Of a stretch of DNA of 64,000 nucleotides, positions 11,754 through 22,990 are shown piece by piece; positions within the stretch are counted from its first letter, which is position 1; every line of letters starts with the position of its first letter. The stretch comes from Lactifluus volemus. Its lineage: Eukaryota; Basidiomycota; Agaricomycetes; Russulales; Russulaceae. The notes below the pieces were generated by a model. The model was not told where the DNA came from. It made no database searches and saw only the letters and a list, made by a program, of their open reading frames with translations. Location: assembly GCA_022376515.1 (NCBI GenBank), contig WTXI01000097.1:1-64000 (forward strand). The letters run 5' to 3'. The position numbers and the translations under genes were made by a program.

Positions 11754-11918
11754 TAATGGAAATCGGACTGTGACATGATCACGGCGTGATAGTAAGGGAG
11801 AGAGAATTAATCTATTATTCCCCAAACTGTTCTGTTTAAGTACTTGTACAGGGAATAATACATGTGATAACAATGATGACGTGCGATGTTCAGTGACGTC
11901 ACATCACAGACATCAATA
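11754..11918 (-). repeat. 5' LTR of the Copia-like element
   Basis: Partner of 9752-9916; the single difference is C instead of T in ACGGCGTGATAG. It is followed, in element orientation, by the primer-binding site at 11753-11742. Confidence 0.88.
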
Positions 11919-12054
11919 TCCGGAACACCGTCACGGTCACGGCCTTTTTATCGGAAGCATAATTCTGTGTACAGTGATGATAACTTGAGGTAACATAAAA
12001 CAATGCAAATTGACTTTAGCTCTAAACTGACTTTGTATGGGTATCCGTACAGCC

Positions 12055-13352
12055 TCAGGCCCTCAGGTACACCATCTGCAGTCGTGACTCTAACACCTTT
12101 GCTGATGAACCATCACATGCCATAACAGATGGGTGCTCTTCATACTCCCTGTCACACGACTCCAGATAGCCAGCAGCACCCGACAGGTGAGCAACTCGAC
12201 AGACGGCGGCATGTAACTTGAGGTATCGTGGGTCCGGAAGCTCCAGATCAGTAGTTGTGGTGAAAGTGACTTGGCGTGGGTGGGGAAGGGGAGCAAGGGC
12301 AGCTGGATTTGGGTTCAAGGTACAGACTGTATAAGTATTCGGAACACCCTATGAGAGATGCCGTTAAATGAGAAAAAGCTTTCGGTTATATTACTTACTT
12401 GAACTTCCTCGAACCAAAGCTTCAAGTTGTCAAACAGCGAATGCAGTTCCATTCGTAAAGTTAACCCATTGGATAAGCTATGTATCTTGTTGCCGTCCAG
12501 TTCAGCGAGAACGTCGATGCTATTAAAGCTATTTATAATGCTCCACACACTTCCAGAATACTCTGTCTACAAATTATATCAGCAATCTTCATCGAAGTAA
12601 CGGTGTAAGTGACAAAACCTTGGGGTGGCCTGGCACCTCCGCGTCCAGGCCCCAGTTAGTGGAAGGAGGAAAAATATGACAGAAGTTTGTGAAGGTTGTT
12701 GGGTTACCAATCACATTGTGTTGCTGCCGTTGCGCGTCCGACATTTCATCGTAGACGTTCTCATCAAGGGCACCTGTAACCATGCAACGATAATTGTCAC
12801 GATGGAGGGCCTGTAGAAAATTATACATACTGCCTCGAAGTTAAAGATGAACTCACCGCTTTCTTCGCTGCGGTATGGTCGCGAGGGGGGGCTGTAATCG
12901 CACTAGCAAAGAAAGCCTGATGCATTTCGAATGACGGTCGGCTAGGATGTTGCGATGGAGTAGGCGTCTTGCCTTTGTTCTGTCGAACTAGCGAGAGAAA
13001 ACGTGAACCAAAATCAGGTAGAGATGTAAATGACAATACAAAGACGAATAAGGTGATCCACATAAAGTTTCCCCAGCATGTTCACATCAGAGTTCTGCAA
13101 TCGACACTCCAAGATCTCGTGAGCAACGACGCGCCGACCTTCATCAGGTAGTTCCAGAAGCAGATAACCCAGACAGCGAGCATAGATCAGTGGGGGGCCT
13201 GCCAGAGCAGCTCCCGTGAGTTCCGTCTCGTTGTCGAAACAGCATTGGTAAGCGTCGTGAAGTGCGACATCGTTTTCTGGATGGAATGGATTCGGAGGAA
13301 GAGGCTGATTCCTTGGAAAAGGTGGGGGTAATTGGGGGTTTGGCGCTGCCAT
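12055..13352 (-). CDS. HNH_2-domain protein, tandem copy 3 (intact)
   Basis: Five exons: 13352-13040, 12987-12857, 12810-12619, 12566-12399, 12348-12055, for 365 residues with no internal stop. The start was chosen at MAAPNPQLPPPFP because it matches the starts of copies 1 and 2; an in-frame ATG at 13400 has no counterpart. HNH landmarks are ALHRDNYRCMVTG, CHIFPPSTN, SLSNGLTL and LHSLFDNLKLWFEEV. It is closer to copy 1 in exons 3-5 (for example VWSIINSF) and to copy 2 in exon 1 layout. The function is unknown beyond a likely HNH nuclease fold. All three paralogs share orientation and spacing, so they arose by local duplication. Confidence 0.85.
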
Positions 13353-13399
13353 GGCAGTGGTTAGTGGAATACTGGTGTAGTGGACCGTCACAGATGTCA

Positions 13400-13787
13400 C
13401 GTCACGGCCTTTTCAACCAGAAAAGGAAGCGTAATGTGACAGGATTGTTATATAAGGCTATGGACGTGACCCGAGATTGTAACGGTGTGATATTAAGGGG
13501 GAAAAAGATAAGATTTCGTTTGTGATCATGACCCCGACTACTTATACTAAACTAGTGCCTAAGTGACGTAATCTCGGAAGCATCCGCAATATGTTACGGT
13601 TACGCTGCACCTTCTGTTCTGAGGCCTGAAGACAGCACACCGACACTAAGCTTTAGTGGAAGCTTGGATCAATCGTGCCCATTACATTCTTCTCCGTTAC
13701 TCGACTAGTAAGGCTATATTAACAGTAGCAAGTCGCAAAGCAACAGCCCAGATAACGTCCCCTTCGACAACAATGGTGACACGATAT
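13400..13787. other. intergenic, no gene recognised
   Basis: Gap between the 5' end of HNH copy 3 and the 3' end of the RBM5-like gene. The first part resembles the flank of HNH copy 1. No coding or RNA feature is seen. Confidence 0.4.
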
Positions 13788-16616
13788 TCAACCCTCGTAT
13801 CGCTCCCGTGCCTGTATACAGTGCGAAAGTAAGTGATCAAGGATAGGACCTGCGCCGGCATGGAGCCAGAGGGGTGCTCACCGAATCCTTCACCATGTTG
13901 ACATACCCGGCGTATCCTTCTTGATACTTTCCTACCTCCTTGCCTTTGCTCGCGCCAAGACCAACACCGGAGGCGTATATAGCTGTCTGTCTGAAAACGG
14001 ATGCCCATCCGTTTAACCATAAGCGGCTACGGAGATCGGAATAGAGACATACACGGGGTCAACGCGGCCATCGCCATCAACTCCTAGGCCAGTGCCTTCT
14101 TTCCATCCCATCAGTCTCAAGAGCTTATTTCCCACATTGCTCTCGTCTTGTCCCGGATTCACAGGCGGCGGTGGTGGTGTTGGGGGCCGAGCTGGACCCT
14201 CTGCGGCGCGCCTCGGCTTGCGTTTATCCTCCACGCCTTCGGGTAGTGGGACGTCCGGTTGGTTGTGCATGATGCGTCGCTCCGAGGCCCGATCACGATA
14301 TTTCGGTGCGGAAGCTTGGGAGCTGTTCGTCTCTGCAGCAGCCTGAGCGGCCTTAGCCTTTCCCCGAGCGATGTCTCGTAAATTAGCGTCTTTAAAATTT
14401 CGCTGCTTTCTATTAACACTGGTCATGCACGGCGACGAGGACTAAAAAACCTTGTGTAGGTCCGACTCTTTATTATGTTTCTTGAGCTGTTCAATTGTCT
14501 TGAACTGCCGCGCGCACAACAGGCAGGCAAGCTTGACTAAATCGGAGAATTCGAATTCCACTTCCTCGGGAAGCGTCGCTGGAGGGGAAATTGTCCTTGC
14601 ATCCGACGCTGCGACGTTTGTGGGCGCAGCAACCTGAACTCGAGGGTCAGCAATCCATCAATAGCATGTTTAGGATGATATCAATCACTTCAGGAGTGCT
14701 TGAAGTGGAGTGGCCCGTGCTCAACACTTCTTGTACTTGGTTCCACTTTGAGATGTTATTCGCCGTCTGTAATGTAGATCGTTTAGAGAATCACTGCCAA
14801 GCACTCGAAGATGGCGCACCTTTTTGCTGGCAATCAAAGGAGCCACTTTCTTGGCTGCGGCAACTGCGCACGAACCATTAATATACATGTCCAGAAAGAA
14901 CGTTCTTCATATCTCGGATGAGACAAACCCTTGGGATCTTCATTAGAGGCGGCTCTGTCTCCTTCAGCACCATCGGAATCCCCTTCTTCCGTCATAGAGA
15001 ATCCAAGTGTCGAAGCAGCTGGGGTATTGGAAGCTGGAGTACCTGCCAGAAATTTAGACGTGAACTGAATGACGTTGAAAGCGACACACCGGTCAAATTC
15101 GTCGGTTTGCTGCCACCCTTGAAGCTTAAGGTCACAGGCTTGTCGGAGACAGGCAACGCAGAAGCCTCCGCAGGAGCTGCAGATGCAACATCCACGGCTG
15201 AAGTCAAAAGATCAGAATCACGCCTGACAACGTAGGACAGTATAGGACCTTTCTTCTTCTTCTTTTCTTTCTCCTTTGTAGGAGCGGCTTGTTGCGTTGG
15301 AGCTTCTACCTCATACTCCAGCTTCGCAGTGGTAGCTCCTTCGTCCCAGTATCGAACCCATTGATCTTCAACGCCACCGAGGGTGATAGATGAAGGAAGG
15401 CAAGCATCATCTCTCATAATTGGGTCAGAGATCGGTTGAAAAGAGTACGGATGAGCAAACGAAGTTGCGACCGGGCGGTCGGAGATACGAAAGCCATTGG
15501 GGTGAATTTGGGGCGACATGGTTGCAGCTAAAACCGCCGAGGCAGCCTGTGGGGATGGATTGGATTGAGGTATCAAAAGGCGTCGGGAAAGACGGGACGA
15601 GTAGGACAATACCTGAACATCAACAAACTCGACAAAGGCAAATCCCCAACTTGCCAGCGTGGTTTTGTCTTTGATAAGGATGATCCTTTTCATACCCTTT
15701 GCGCCTTCTTTGTGAGGACCAGACGACGTCCTCATCGCCAACTCGATTGCTTGAGGTCCCGACAAGGGGTCTAAGCCGCGGAAAAGGAGAATGGCGGCTG
15801 GGGAGTTGCCAATATCGCGTGTGCCGTCATTCGCGTTTGCGAGACGACCAGAACGACCCCCGGCGTTCGGATTCGCGCTCTGAGAATAATCGATTTTAAC
15901 ACGTCGTCCGGTGTGCGTCCCACCAGTCTTGAGAGCCTTGTAAAACGCGGTGGTGGCAGATGCGCCATGCGAGGCCGGAGGGGGAACTTGAATGAAGGGA
16001 AACTGTGGGTCCACAAAGGCTCGTGCGGCCTCGATAGAGGCAAATTGGGCAAAACCAAAGCCCTTGGACTGGCCTGTGAAGACGACGGGGACAAAGCGAC
16101 AAGGGAATCGTCAATGCAAATGTCCAGGAAAGATGCAAGTGACGGGAAAGTGCCTGTTGATCTCTCTCGGATAATCGTGACCGTCTCTATGGAGCAACCT
16201 TGACCAGTCAAAAAGGTATGGAGCTATAAGTCATGATGAGGGTTGACACCAACGAAGGGTAAACTGTGCACTAAGAGACGAACGTCGGATTCCGTGAAAC
16301 CAATGTCGAGGCCAAGAAAAATAACATGTGGACTAGGATCACTCGCGACGAGACGCTTCTTGTGGCCGTGAAAACCGCTTCCGCTGCCGACGCCATAATC
16401 TTGGTAGTTGTGATGAGCATCCTGTCCACCATCATCCCAGGCCTGAGAGAACTTCAGTTAGATGTTAGGGGCGAACTAAAGGGGAAGGTTGCATACACCG
16501 CTATTAAACTTCCTCTTCCTCCCCTCTCCATAGTCCTCGTCTCTTTCTTTACCAGACCATGAACCATCTTCATGCCAGGTCTCCTTTCCCATATCCCACT
16601 CACGATTGTAAGCCAT
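13788..16616 (-). CDS. RBM5/RBM10-like RNA-binding protein (two RRMs, C2H2 finger, G-patch)
   Basis: Multi-exon minus-strand gene. It starts MAYNREWDMGKETWHEDG at 16616 and ends with KDSARERYEG (stop 13788-13790). Domains in order: RRM1 (HVIFLGLDIGFTESDVRLL, GCSIETVTIIRERSTG, QSKGFGFAQF); RRM2 (AILLFRGLDPLSG, ASWGFAFVEF); a YWDEG segment that may be a degenerate OCRE-like motif; a Lys-rich stretch; an ASKKTANNISKWNQ helix; a C2H2 finger (CLLCARQFKTIEQLKKH, SDLH); and a G-patch (NVGNKLLRLMGWKEGTGLG, then GVGLGASKG). RBM5/10 proteins act in the nucleus in alternative splicing and early spliceosome assembly. One intron in RRM1 appears to start GCACTT, a possible GC-AG intron. The exon joins near 15050-15140 are less certain. 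It is divergent from NDUFB4. Confidence 0.88.
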
Positions 16617-16741
16617 GAAAACTAAACAAGAAGAAAGAGATTAACACAAGTGCGAGTGAGTGAGTTACCAAGGTCTTCATTCGCGGAGGCGACTACGGAC
16701 AAACAAACAAAGGTCAACAAAGATTCTCTATACTCTTCCCA
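16617..16741. promoter_or_regulatory. bidirectional promoter between RBM5-like and NDUFB4 genes
   Basis: Only 125 bp separate the two divergent start codons, so both promoters must share this space. No TATA box is evident, and the sequence is purine-rich (AAACAAGAAGAAAGAG). The later duplication units lack this promoter, which fits the loss of NDUFB4 function there. Confidence 0.5.
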
Positions 16742-17205
16742 ATGGCAGGACACGGTATGTCCTCAACCTTTCTCTTGTAACGATCCACTTACACTCATAT
16801 TTTAGGTTATGTCAAAGTGGGTGTTGGTTTTTATCATGCTTTCATGTCTCATCGGTCTCACAGAATGATCCCGCCGTGGAACGATGGAATCGCATGGTGG
16901 GTGTTGTCAACAAGTATCAGAGCTCTTGGATGACCAACTTAACATCGTCCATTTGCAGCGTGAAGATGTTTACAAGCACTTCAGATTCACATATCGAGCA
17001 TCCTGGATCTCGCTAACAGGCCTGGTTCTTGTTCCGGGCGCGTTAATCTATCTGTCCGCTCACCAAGATGTACGTTTCTTATTGCTACCATCACACACTT
17101 GAGACTAATGATTCGATCTAGCTCAAGTGGAAATGGACCGGAAAACGAAGAGGAGAATCACTACTTGCTCATCCGTCACAGACTGCCAACTCGACAGAAG
17201 AATAG
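16742..17205 (+). CDS. NDUFB4: NADH:ubiquinone oxidoreductase (complex I) accessory subunit B15/NDUFB4
   Basis: Five exons: 16742-16754, 16806-16816, 16864-16896, 16959-17069, 17122-17205, giving 83 residues. The start MAGHGYVK is followed by NDPAVERWNRM, REDVYKHFRFTYRASW and a single transmembrane segment (ISLTGLVLVPGALIYLSA), then a basic tail (KWKWTGKRRGES). This matches the small single-span B15 subunit of the membrane arm of complex I in the mitochondrial inner membrane. The gene ends 21 bp from the COQ7 stop in a tail-to-tail layout, so two respiratory-chain genes are adjacent. It is the only complete copy; four truncated copies follow in the array. Confidence 0.82.
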
Positions 17206-17226
17206 AGTAGATCATTAAATGCCTGT

Positions 17227-18025
17227 TTATATTCTTTTACAAAGCTCAATAGCAACTTTGCACCCCATTCCTACTACCGAACTGAGAAGGGCATGCGCCG
17301 GTGCCCTCTGAGAGTTGTGCTCGACAGCAGTATCGAGATGTTCTAGCTCGTCATCCCGGAATTCACGAATCACATCCCTAAGAAGTACGATACTGGGATG
17401 CGTTGACTCTTGTAGGTCCTTCAGTTGACTTGGTCATAAATGAAATCAACTATCAGTCGGTGGAGATCTGTAATGGCACGTACTCGTCATAATGTTCACC
17501 AATGACCGTCTCAACGGCCTCTGTGCATGCCATCGCCGCCTCCTTCCCCATGAGCGCTGTGACGGCACCTAATCCAAACCCGGCCACCTTTGCAACTTCC
17601 CATAAAATTGTCGGTCGTACTTGGTGTTGAATTTGAAGCTTGTTCATGACAGCGAGGTGTTTTCTCTCTTGGTCCCACATATCCTGTAAATTATCATGTT
17701 GAGATACCCAAAATGTAGGATGCGAGTACCGTAAGCTTGCCTGTATCAATGCTGCTGTCGCGGGGTCACGTCGGAGGATAGCAAGCTGACCCTCGTAGAT
17801 GTAATTAGCGGCAACTTCGCCCGCCTGGTCTACTCTCAAAGCGGCTTCGAGAAGTTTCCGTTGAGGTGACGAGAGATCATCCGGTGTGGAAGAAACTGAC
17901 AAGTCTGACGATCTAGCAGGATCAAGATAAGCTGAGGAGGGTATATGTCGGCGAGTATGAACAAATGAACGTAGGCGGGGCCGTGCGCATGAACGCTGAT
18001 GTGTTAGACACCTTGTACGCATCAT
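17227..18025 (-). CDS. COQ7: 5-demethoxyubiquinone hydroxylase (ubiquinone biosynthesis, COQ7/CAT5)
   Basis: The start MMRTRC at 18025 begins a Ser/Arg-rich mitochondrial targeting region. Then come RVDQAGEVAANYIYEGQ, DQERKHLAVMNKLQ, AMACTEAVETVIGEHYDD and [10 protein letters not shown], supplying the Glu and ExxH ligands of the di-iron centre, and a C-terminal [20 protein letters not shown]. The first intron has a GC donor: CAG|GCAAGC at 17740, 57 nt long. It must be removed to join ATAALIQ to DMWDQE as in the family. The second intron (donor GA|GTACGT near 17485) joins EHYDD to QLKDLQ. The enzyme hydroxylates demethoxyubiquinone at the matrix face of the inner membrane. All ligand residues are intact, and this is the only functional copy here. 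Confidence 0.9.
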
Positions 18026-18179
18026 GGCTGTAAGTAAGAGAGAAACCATCCGACTCCCGGATCCAGCTAGCGATTGTTGTAAGTTGCAGTTGAGCGTTGG
18101 GTGCTGTAAACGTTTGTCCGAGTCGTAGCGAACTAGTAAACTCCTCACCGCCCGCGGCATGACTACCAACTGCACGCAT

Positions 18180-19330
18180 GCACGATTACAACTACTGTAT
18201 AATTTATCGATTTATCGATTTCAGGTGCTCTCGCAGGTCAATCTCACTTTCAATTTAGGAGGGCACAGGTATATTCTCGTGTCAGAATTGGACTGCCCAA
18301 ACAGCCAGGCTGCCAGTAGATTCAACAGGGAAAGGTCTTACTGTAATCGTGGGTTTGCCCAGTACTACAACCCAACTAGAGGGGCTAAACGGTCTCCAAA
18401 TCAGCATCTGTATTCCGAAACACGTAACTAGGACAAGGAGAGATGGGGAGGGCGGTAGGGTCATGAAAGACAGTAGCCAGTGCTAGATCGACTATACATA
18501 GAGGCCAGATTACGCTCCATCTCATGGCTTTGTTGTGAATCATAACTTCCAAAGAGGAATAATTACGGACAGCTGTATTTATTTGGTGGATTGACGTGAT
18601 GACCTAGCGGTCAGACTTGTTTTGGTTTTGGCGAGTTAAGCCCAAAAGATGAGACAGAGGCATGTGGAGAGTGCTGGCCCACTGCTGGGGTGGGTGTGGG
18701 TCGCCTTGGATGAGGGGGTCAGATGAAGAACCTCTTCTGGCTGATCGGGGCGGCTGAGAAAAAAAAAGCCGAGAAATGGAAAAGGAATAGAATCAGTGAG
18801 ACAACGTGCCAATTCCGGCGAGGGAGAAGGGAGTCAATGCATTGAGAGATTTTGAGGAAAGCGAATGATACTGTAAGGGGACATTGAAAACATTGTGAAG
18901 AAGTGTGAGAGGCAGTTGGTCAAAAGAAAAGACAGTATACTGTAGTGTTGTCTGCGATGGTTTAGTGCGGCAGTTTGGTGTGTGTGGTGAGCAACGCCGC
19001 CACCACGCCGCCACCACGCCACCACGCCATTACTGTACAGCTGTTCACAATTTGTACAAACAAGCTTTGCCAAATACAGTAGCTGAATAAGGGGAAGTGC
19101 GGCGGCCTGCTAGGAAACTCGCGAAGGCTCTGGGCACGGTGATGGTTGCTTGAGGAGCTTGACAACTGAGCGCAACACCGCAGGTTCAGACGGCGGGTTT
19201 GTTGGGTGACAACGCGTTCGGTCACCGGTCACTTGGAACCCGTGAACAAGAGTGATTATGCTAGTTCTAGAGTGCGCGAGGATAGACATGTTTTGGAAGT
19301 TTGAAGAATAGAAAAACAAATAGAGATTGC
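18180..19330. repeat. intergenic repeat block 'IG', copy 1
   Basis: Non-coding block shared by all duplication units. Landmarks are GGGGCTAAACGGTCTCCAAA, TCAGCATCTGTATTCCG, GGGTCATGAAAGACAG, GGCGAGTTAAGCCCAAAAG and a TCAGATGAAGAACCTC motif, followed by a purine-rich stretch ending GACAGTGTACTGTAGTG-like. Other copies lie near 28080, 33840, 39060, 49550, 53650 and 63120. No gene is recognised in it. In this copy 18990-19030 holds a short GCCGCCACCAC repeat. Confidence 0.75.
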
Positions 19331-19379
19331 AGTACTATGTAATGGTATATAATAACAAGCTTCATGATCACTCAACTAT

Positions 19380-20710
19380 GTCCTCAAAGTGTATGAGTTT
19401 TTTGGGCCTTTTGGCTTCAGGAACGAAGGGTTACGGATGCACACGACGAAAAGCCAAAGGCTGATTTTCAAAGCCCGCTAGGGTTGCCGAGTGTGCCGCA
19501 CTCGAAAGATCACATTTGAAATCACTTCGGGAAAGCGGCGCTTTCGTCAACTTTGAAAACCCCTATTGCAAACAATTGTATGCTTCATTTCTTCTTGCCG
19601 TCACATTGAGATCGATATCCATCGCTTCCGCCTTTGTCCCCCCTTTCAGGTCTTCACTAGATTCCATTCCAACCACGAAAGCACGACTTCTCCTCACGTC
19701 TAACGAGACAAACGTATGGCCGCTGGAAAGCTCTCAATTCCAGCCTGTAACCTGCTCCATGGCTCCTTCTACAAGTCTCAGGCGCCAAGTCAGCGGCTCC
19801 AACGCCATCGCCAGTCCTCACGGCTGTGCCATATTGGGGTTGGGATACCATAATATCCTTGGACTTCTTACTGGTTCCTAGAATCCTAGGGGATGACCCT
19901 AGACAGGCCCGTGCCTTGTACTCAAGCTTTCGTCACTTTCTAGCGAGGCAGGAACAACATTTTTCTTTTTCGTCATACATGACTAGGACAAACGCTTCCA
20001 TCATGAGCCAGTTGAGTGGATGCACTGTCTACGAATCTGGCAAAGAGTGATCTCATTCACAGATTCAAATGTGGCTGTCTTGTCCTGTACTTCACGCTTC
20101 CCAACACAAACGACCCCTTCGCGCCATCCATCAGAGACGTCCAACCGCGCATCGCCGTACCACTGTTCGCCGCTTTTCCCGTTTCTTACATAGGCATCCT
20201 AAAACTCATTCCCACACAATTATTACATCGATGCGGTCGCTCGCTTTCATATTCCATTTTACCCGCCTGTATCTACATCTCTGAGTTCAAGTACATCGTC
20301 TTCACCTTCGCTTATCACTTCTCATGGTGCTCACAACCTCTAAAGACGAATTTTGGCTCCCTTCTTCTCCAAACAGGAGTGATCGTGTTGAACAGGACTC
20401 CAATCTTGACGAAAGTGCTACTGCCCGTATTACTCTGACGGAGATCTCGTGATAACGGCTCCAGAAGACCTGATTGTTTAGACTTGTTTGGGCGCCACAC
20501 CGGGGCCGCAGGGAATTTTCCCAAAAATAGCTACTCGTCGTTGGTCTATACCCTGGTGCCATCATCACCATTGATCTATCCAGATGCTGTGGTGTGAAAA
20601 ACGTTGTTTCAACGCTGACTAGCAGTTGCACATTACCGATGCCAAGACACTACTTCTCAATACATAAACGTTGACTTGCTCATCGTTAACACGCGTTTTG
20701 GCACCACCAA
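19380..20710. repeat. repeat block 'SP' upstream of the zinc-finger gene, copy 1
   Basis: Shared non-coding sequence with GGATACCATAATAT (near 19848), CGTCACTTTCTAGCGAGGCA and GGACAAACGCTTCCATCATG. Related copies occur near 30060-30240, 35200, 40890, 50390 and 55800. The frames in it are short and not conserved between copies, so it is treated as upstream or regulatory DNA of the zinc-finger genes. Confidence 0.6.
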
Positions 20711-20713
20711 GGG

Positions 20714-20720
20714 TATATAA
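20714..20720 (+). promoter_or_regulatory. TATA box of zinc-finger gene A1
   Basis: TATATAA followed by ACACCCCGGCGCTGA, about 65 bp before the ATG at 20783. The same arrangement (TTTATAAACAC, then CGGYGCT) is kept before the copies at 30561 and 51092, and a related TTATAAAT precedes 41313. Confidence 0.6.
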
Positions 20721-20782
20721 ACACCCCGGCGCTGAACTTCTGCCTTATGGTCTCAGACCCATACTGAGTGCTTTAGAAGAGC

Positions 20783-21563
20783 ATGGACAACTTCGGCTTT
20801 CCAGATGATAATCCTTTTCTCATTCCACTTGGACCTTTTGAACCTTTTGAACCTTTCGAACCTCGCGAACCAACAGGGAATAATCAACTGGCGGGTCCTG
20901 CTCTCCCTTCGCAATATCCTGACATTAGGGATAATGAGGAGCTTCTTCCGGAGTATCGGCATAGTGAGTCCACCACAGGAGTACCCATCTCTACATGACC
21001 CGCATCTTGTCTACACGTATTCGGCAGTCTCCACGGCAAGGCCCCTTGATCTTGAGCCATATCCTTTTGATAATAATTCCTTGACGGTTCCCTCATGTGA
21101 GCCACTTGCGCCTTTTGCAAGCGAGAATTTCTTCTTTATCTTGACTTTAATAGCTGTCGGACGCGATATACGGGAGGACAACAGCGGACCACCAACATTC
21201 CATACCCAAATTTCTGGGACCTCAAACCACGGCCCCATGACTCCGCAAGCCCAGCAAGGTGAGTTTTCTCATTCTCAGGTGACATCTCAAGCTCACCAAA
21301 ACACTGGCATTTTGGTTCCAGAATACCCCGTTACTCTGAACAACGATATAGAGCTTGGAACGGGCCAGGACTCGAAGTATCGGTGCCCTGAATGTGGAAA
21401 AAAATTCCGCTCAAAGTCAACGGGTGTCATCAATCGTCACCGGGATGGTGTACACTCAGACCCACAAATCTGTCCTCATTCTAAATGTAAAGCTAAGATT
21501 AAAGGGAAGCGCGCACTCAAATACCATCTCTCTGTACACCATAAGGGAGTCCCCCCTAACTAA
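20783..21563 (+). pseudogene. C2H2 zinc-finger protein, type A copy 1 (intron 1 eroded)
   Basis: Paralog of the intact genes at 30561 and 51092. Exon 1 encodes MDNFGFPDDNPFLIPLGPF with a FEPFEPFEP repeat. The last exon encodes two C2H2 fingers (CPECGKKFRSK...NRHRDGVH and CPHSKCKAKIKGKRALKYHLSVHH). Compared with copy 3, intron 1 is reduced by deletion to about 26 nt (20954-20979), which is too short to be a normal intron and leaves exons 1 and 2 in different frames. Introns 2 and 3 look normal. The gene is probably inactive unless translated from a downstream start. The family looks like short, acidic, Pro-rich sequence-specific DNA-binding proteins; targets are unknown. Confidence 0.65.
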
Positions 21564-21569
21564 CTAACA

Positions 21570-22200
21570 ACGTGTTCTGGAGTCTGGAATTTGGAAAGAT
21601 GCGGCGGCAGGCTCCAAAGACCTTCTATGGTTCCGCTTGTTTCCAGGTTAAAGGAGACCCACACACACACACATATATATATCTAGTGATTCACATACCA
21701 CGCGTTGTCCAACCAAATGAATATTGGGCGTGCTTAATAGATTACGGCTTGTTCAGCGCATTCCGCGGTCAGCTGTCCACTTAACACTGCGGCCATGCCT
21801 ATATGCCGTTGCTGGTGTGCAACTAACGTAAATGCGTCTCGCGTGGTGTTCCTGTGCGAAACTGAGCGACGAAAAAGCTCCGAACTAATCAGAAGCTGAG
21901 TTCCTTTGCGAAGGAAACCCACTTCCCTTTCTCGTCCCCCTGAGCCATCGATCGTGAGTCGAACATGCTTTCTTACCCATGGACACCACCACCTGAAGTT
22001 GTGCGTACTATCGCCGATCCCACAGCGAGACACGGATCTTTGTATGGCAAAATCCGAAACACGAATTTCATTAGCTTCATTGCGGCATATTCAACGTTCA
22101 AACTTCAAACTCAGGCTTCAACTCCTGGCTTGCTATCGAGTCACCATTTATCCACTGTATTCAAACCCTGAATCAGGCGCGGAGCTCTGATTCACTTCCG
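21570..22200. other. zinc-finger 3' flank with (CA)n(TA)n microsatellite
   Basis: A run of ACACACACACAC followed by ATATATATAT lies near 21660-21682. The remaining sequence shows no gene. Confidence 0.5.
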
Positions 22201-22309
22201 CACGCGTGGTACTGTTGCTGCGACTTGTTATCACAAGGTCAAGTTCGATGATAATAGAAAAGAAATTGTTGATGCACACCCACTGAATTGCCCTCAGCTA
22301 CAATTACTG

Positions 22310-22990
22310 CGGTAGCTAGCATAAATCTTCAGCGCTGTCTCTGCAACCGAGAGAGGAACATAAGGTGACCTAGAGGTTTACAGGATGTGAACGTTGCAGT
22401 ACTGTGCTTGTAAGGCCAACTGAATCACATGATGGGAAAATAGCCTATATCACAGTTGAATTGAACGTTCCACTCGCGATCCGGGACAGTCTCAATTCTC
22501 ACCTGGTTCTCTCTCGTGTACCATGACCTGTCTATTTTCTGAAAGCAGCTTTTGTGACCAGTCGGAATAGTGATGAGGAATCGGACCCACAATTCAGATG
22601 TCTTGAGCCGTTGAAGAGGGCATCGTTTGGGTATAAATGAACTTTGGCGAGGTCGCAGATACTACCAGCAATCCTCGCTCGTCACTAATGGGGCGAGGGC
22701 AATACGCGGAGTAAAAGCTCATATGTATCCCCGCACCCCTTCCGTGAATCATGTCCATAGCACTTTTAAGGCCTTCACCTTCAGGCTCCACTCGGGATCC
22801 CCCAGGTGTGCAAACGTCCTCGTCTGTCCATCGGCTTGAGTGTGTGAGTAGCCGATCCCAGCTGCGATTTGCTCTGGGTTACTCGAGCACCTTTATATAA
22901 TCGGGGAGATGACGATGGTCCTGGCGATGGGCAGGCCCAGCAGGCTAAAGTTCGTGCTGTAGTGGATTCTGGGACACCTCGCATAGGGAG
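22310..22990. repeat. block 'S' (5' flank of the pseudokinase genes), copy 1
   Basis: Shared with 35400-36100, 44870-45290 and 58640-59340. Landmarks: CAGCGCTGTCTCTGCAACC, GACCAGTCGGAATAG, CCTCGCTCGTCACTAAT, CGTGAATCATGTCCATAGCA and GTGTGCAAACGTC. In the other units it runs directly into the pseudokinase start, so it is the ancestral promoter region. Here it is cut off from the kinase by a ~2 kb unit-specific insertion. Confidence 0.65.

Larger units (their letters stand above)
9752..11918 (-). mobile_element. non-autonomous Copia-type LTR retrotransposon (TRIM/LARD-like), complete
   Basis: Two direct 165-bp repeats (9752-9916, 11754-11918) differ at one position (T/C). The element is flanked by a perfect 5-bp duplication TCCGG (9747-9751 and 11919-11923). 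Read on the minus strand, the 5' LTR (11918-11754) is followed at once by GGTTATGGGCCC (11753-11742), complementary to the anticodon region of initiator tRNA-Met. This is the half-tRNA priming used by Copia-type elements. A purine tract GATGAGGAGGAG abuts the other LTR (rc of 9917-9928). The 1837-bp interior has no gag, protease, integrase, RT or RNase H frame, so the element must be moved in trans. The near-identical LTRs imply a recent insertion. Confidence 0.9.

Noticed and set aside
16326..16562. Plus-strand open frame of 78 codons
   Set aside because: It is antisense to the first exons of the RBM5-like gene, which has clear RRM motifs on the minus strand.
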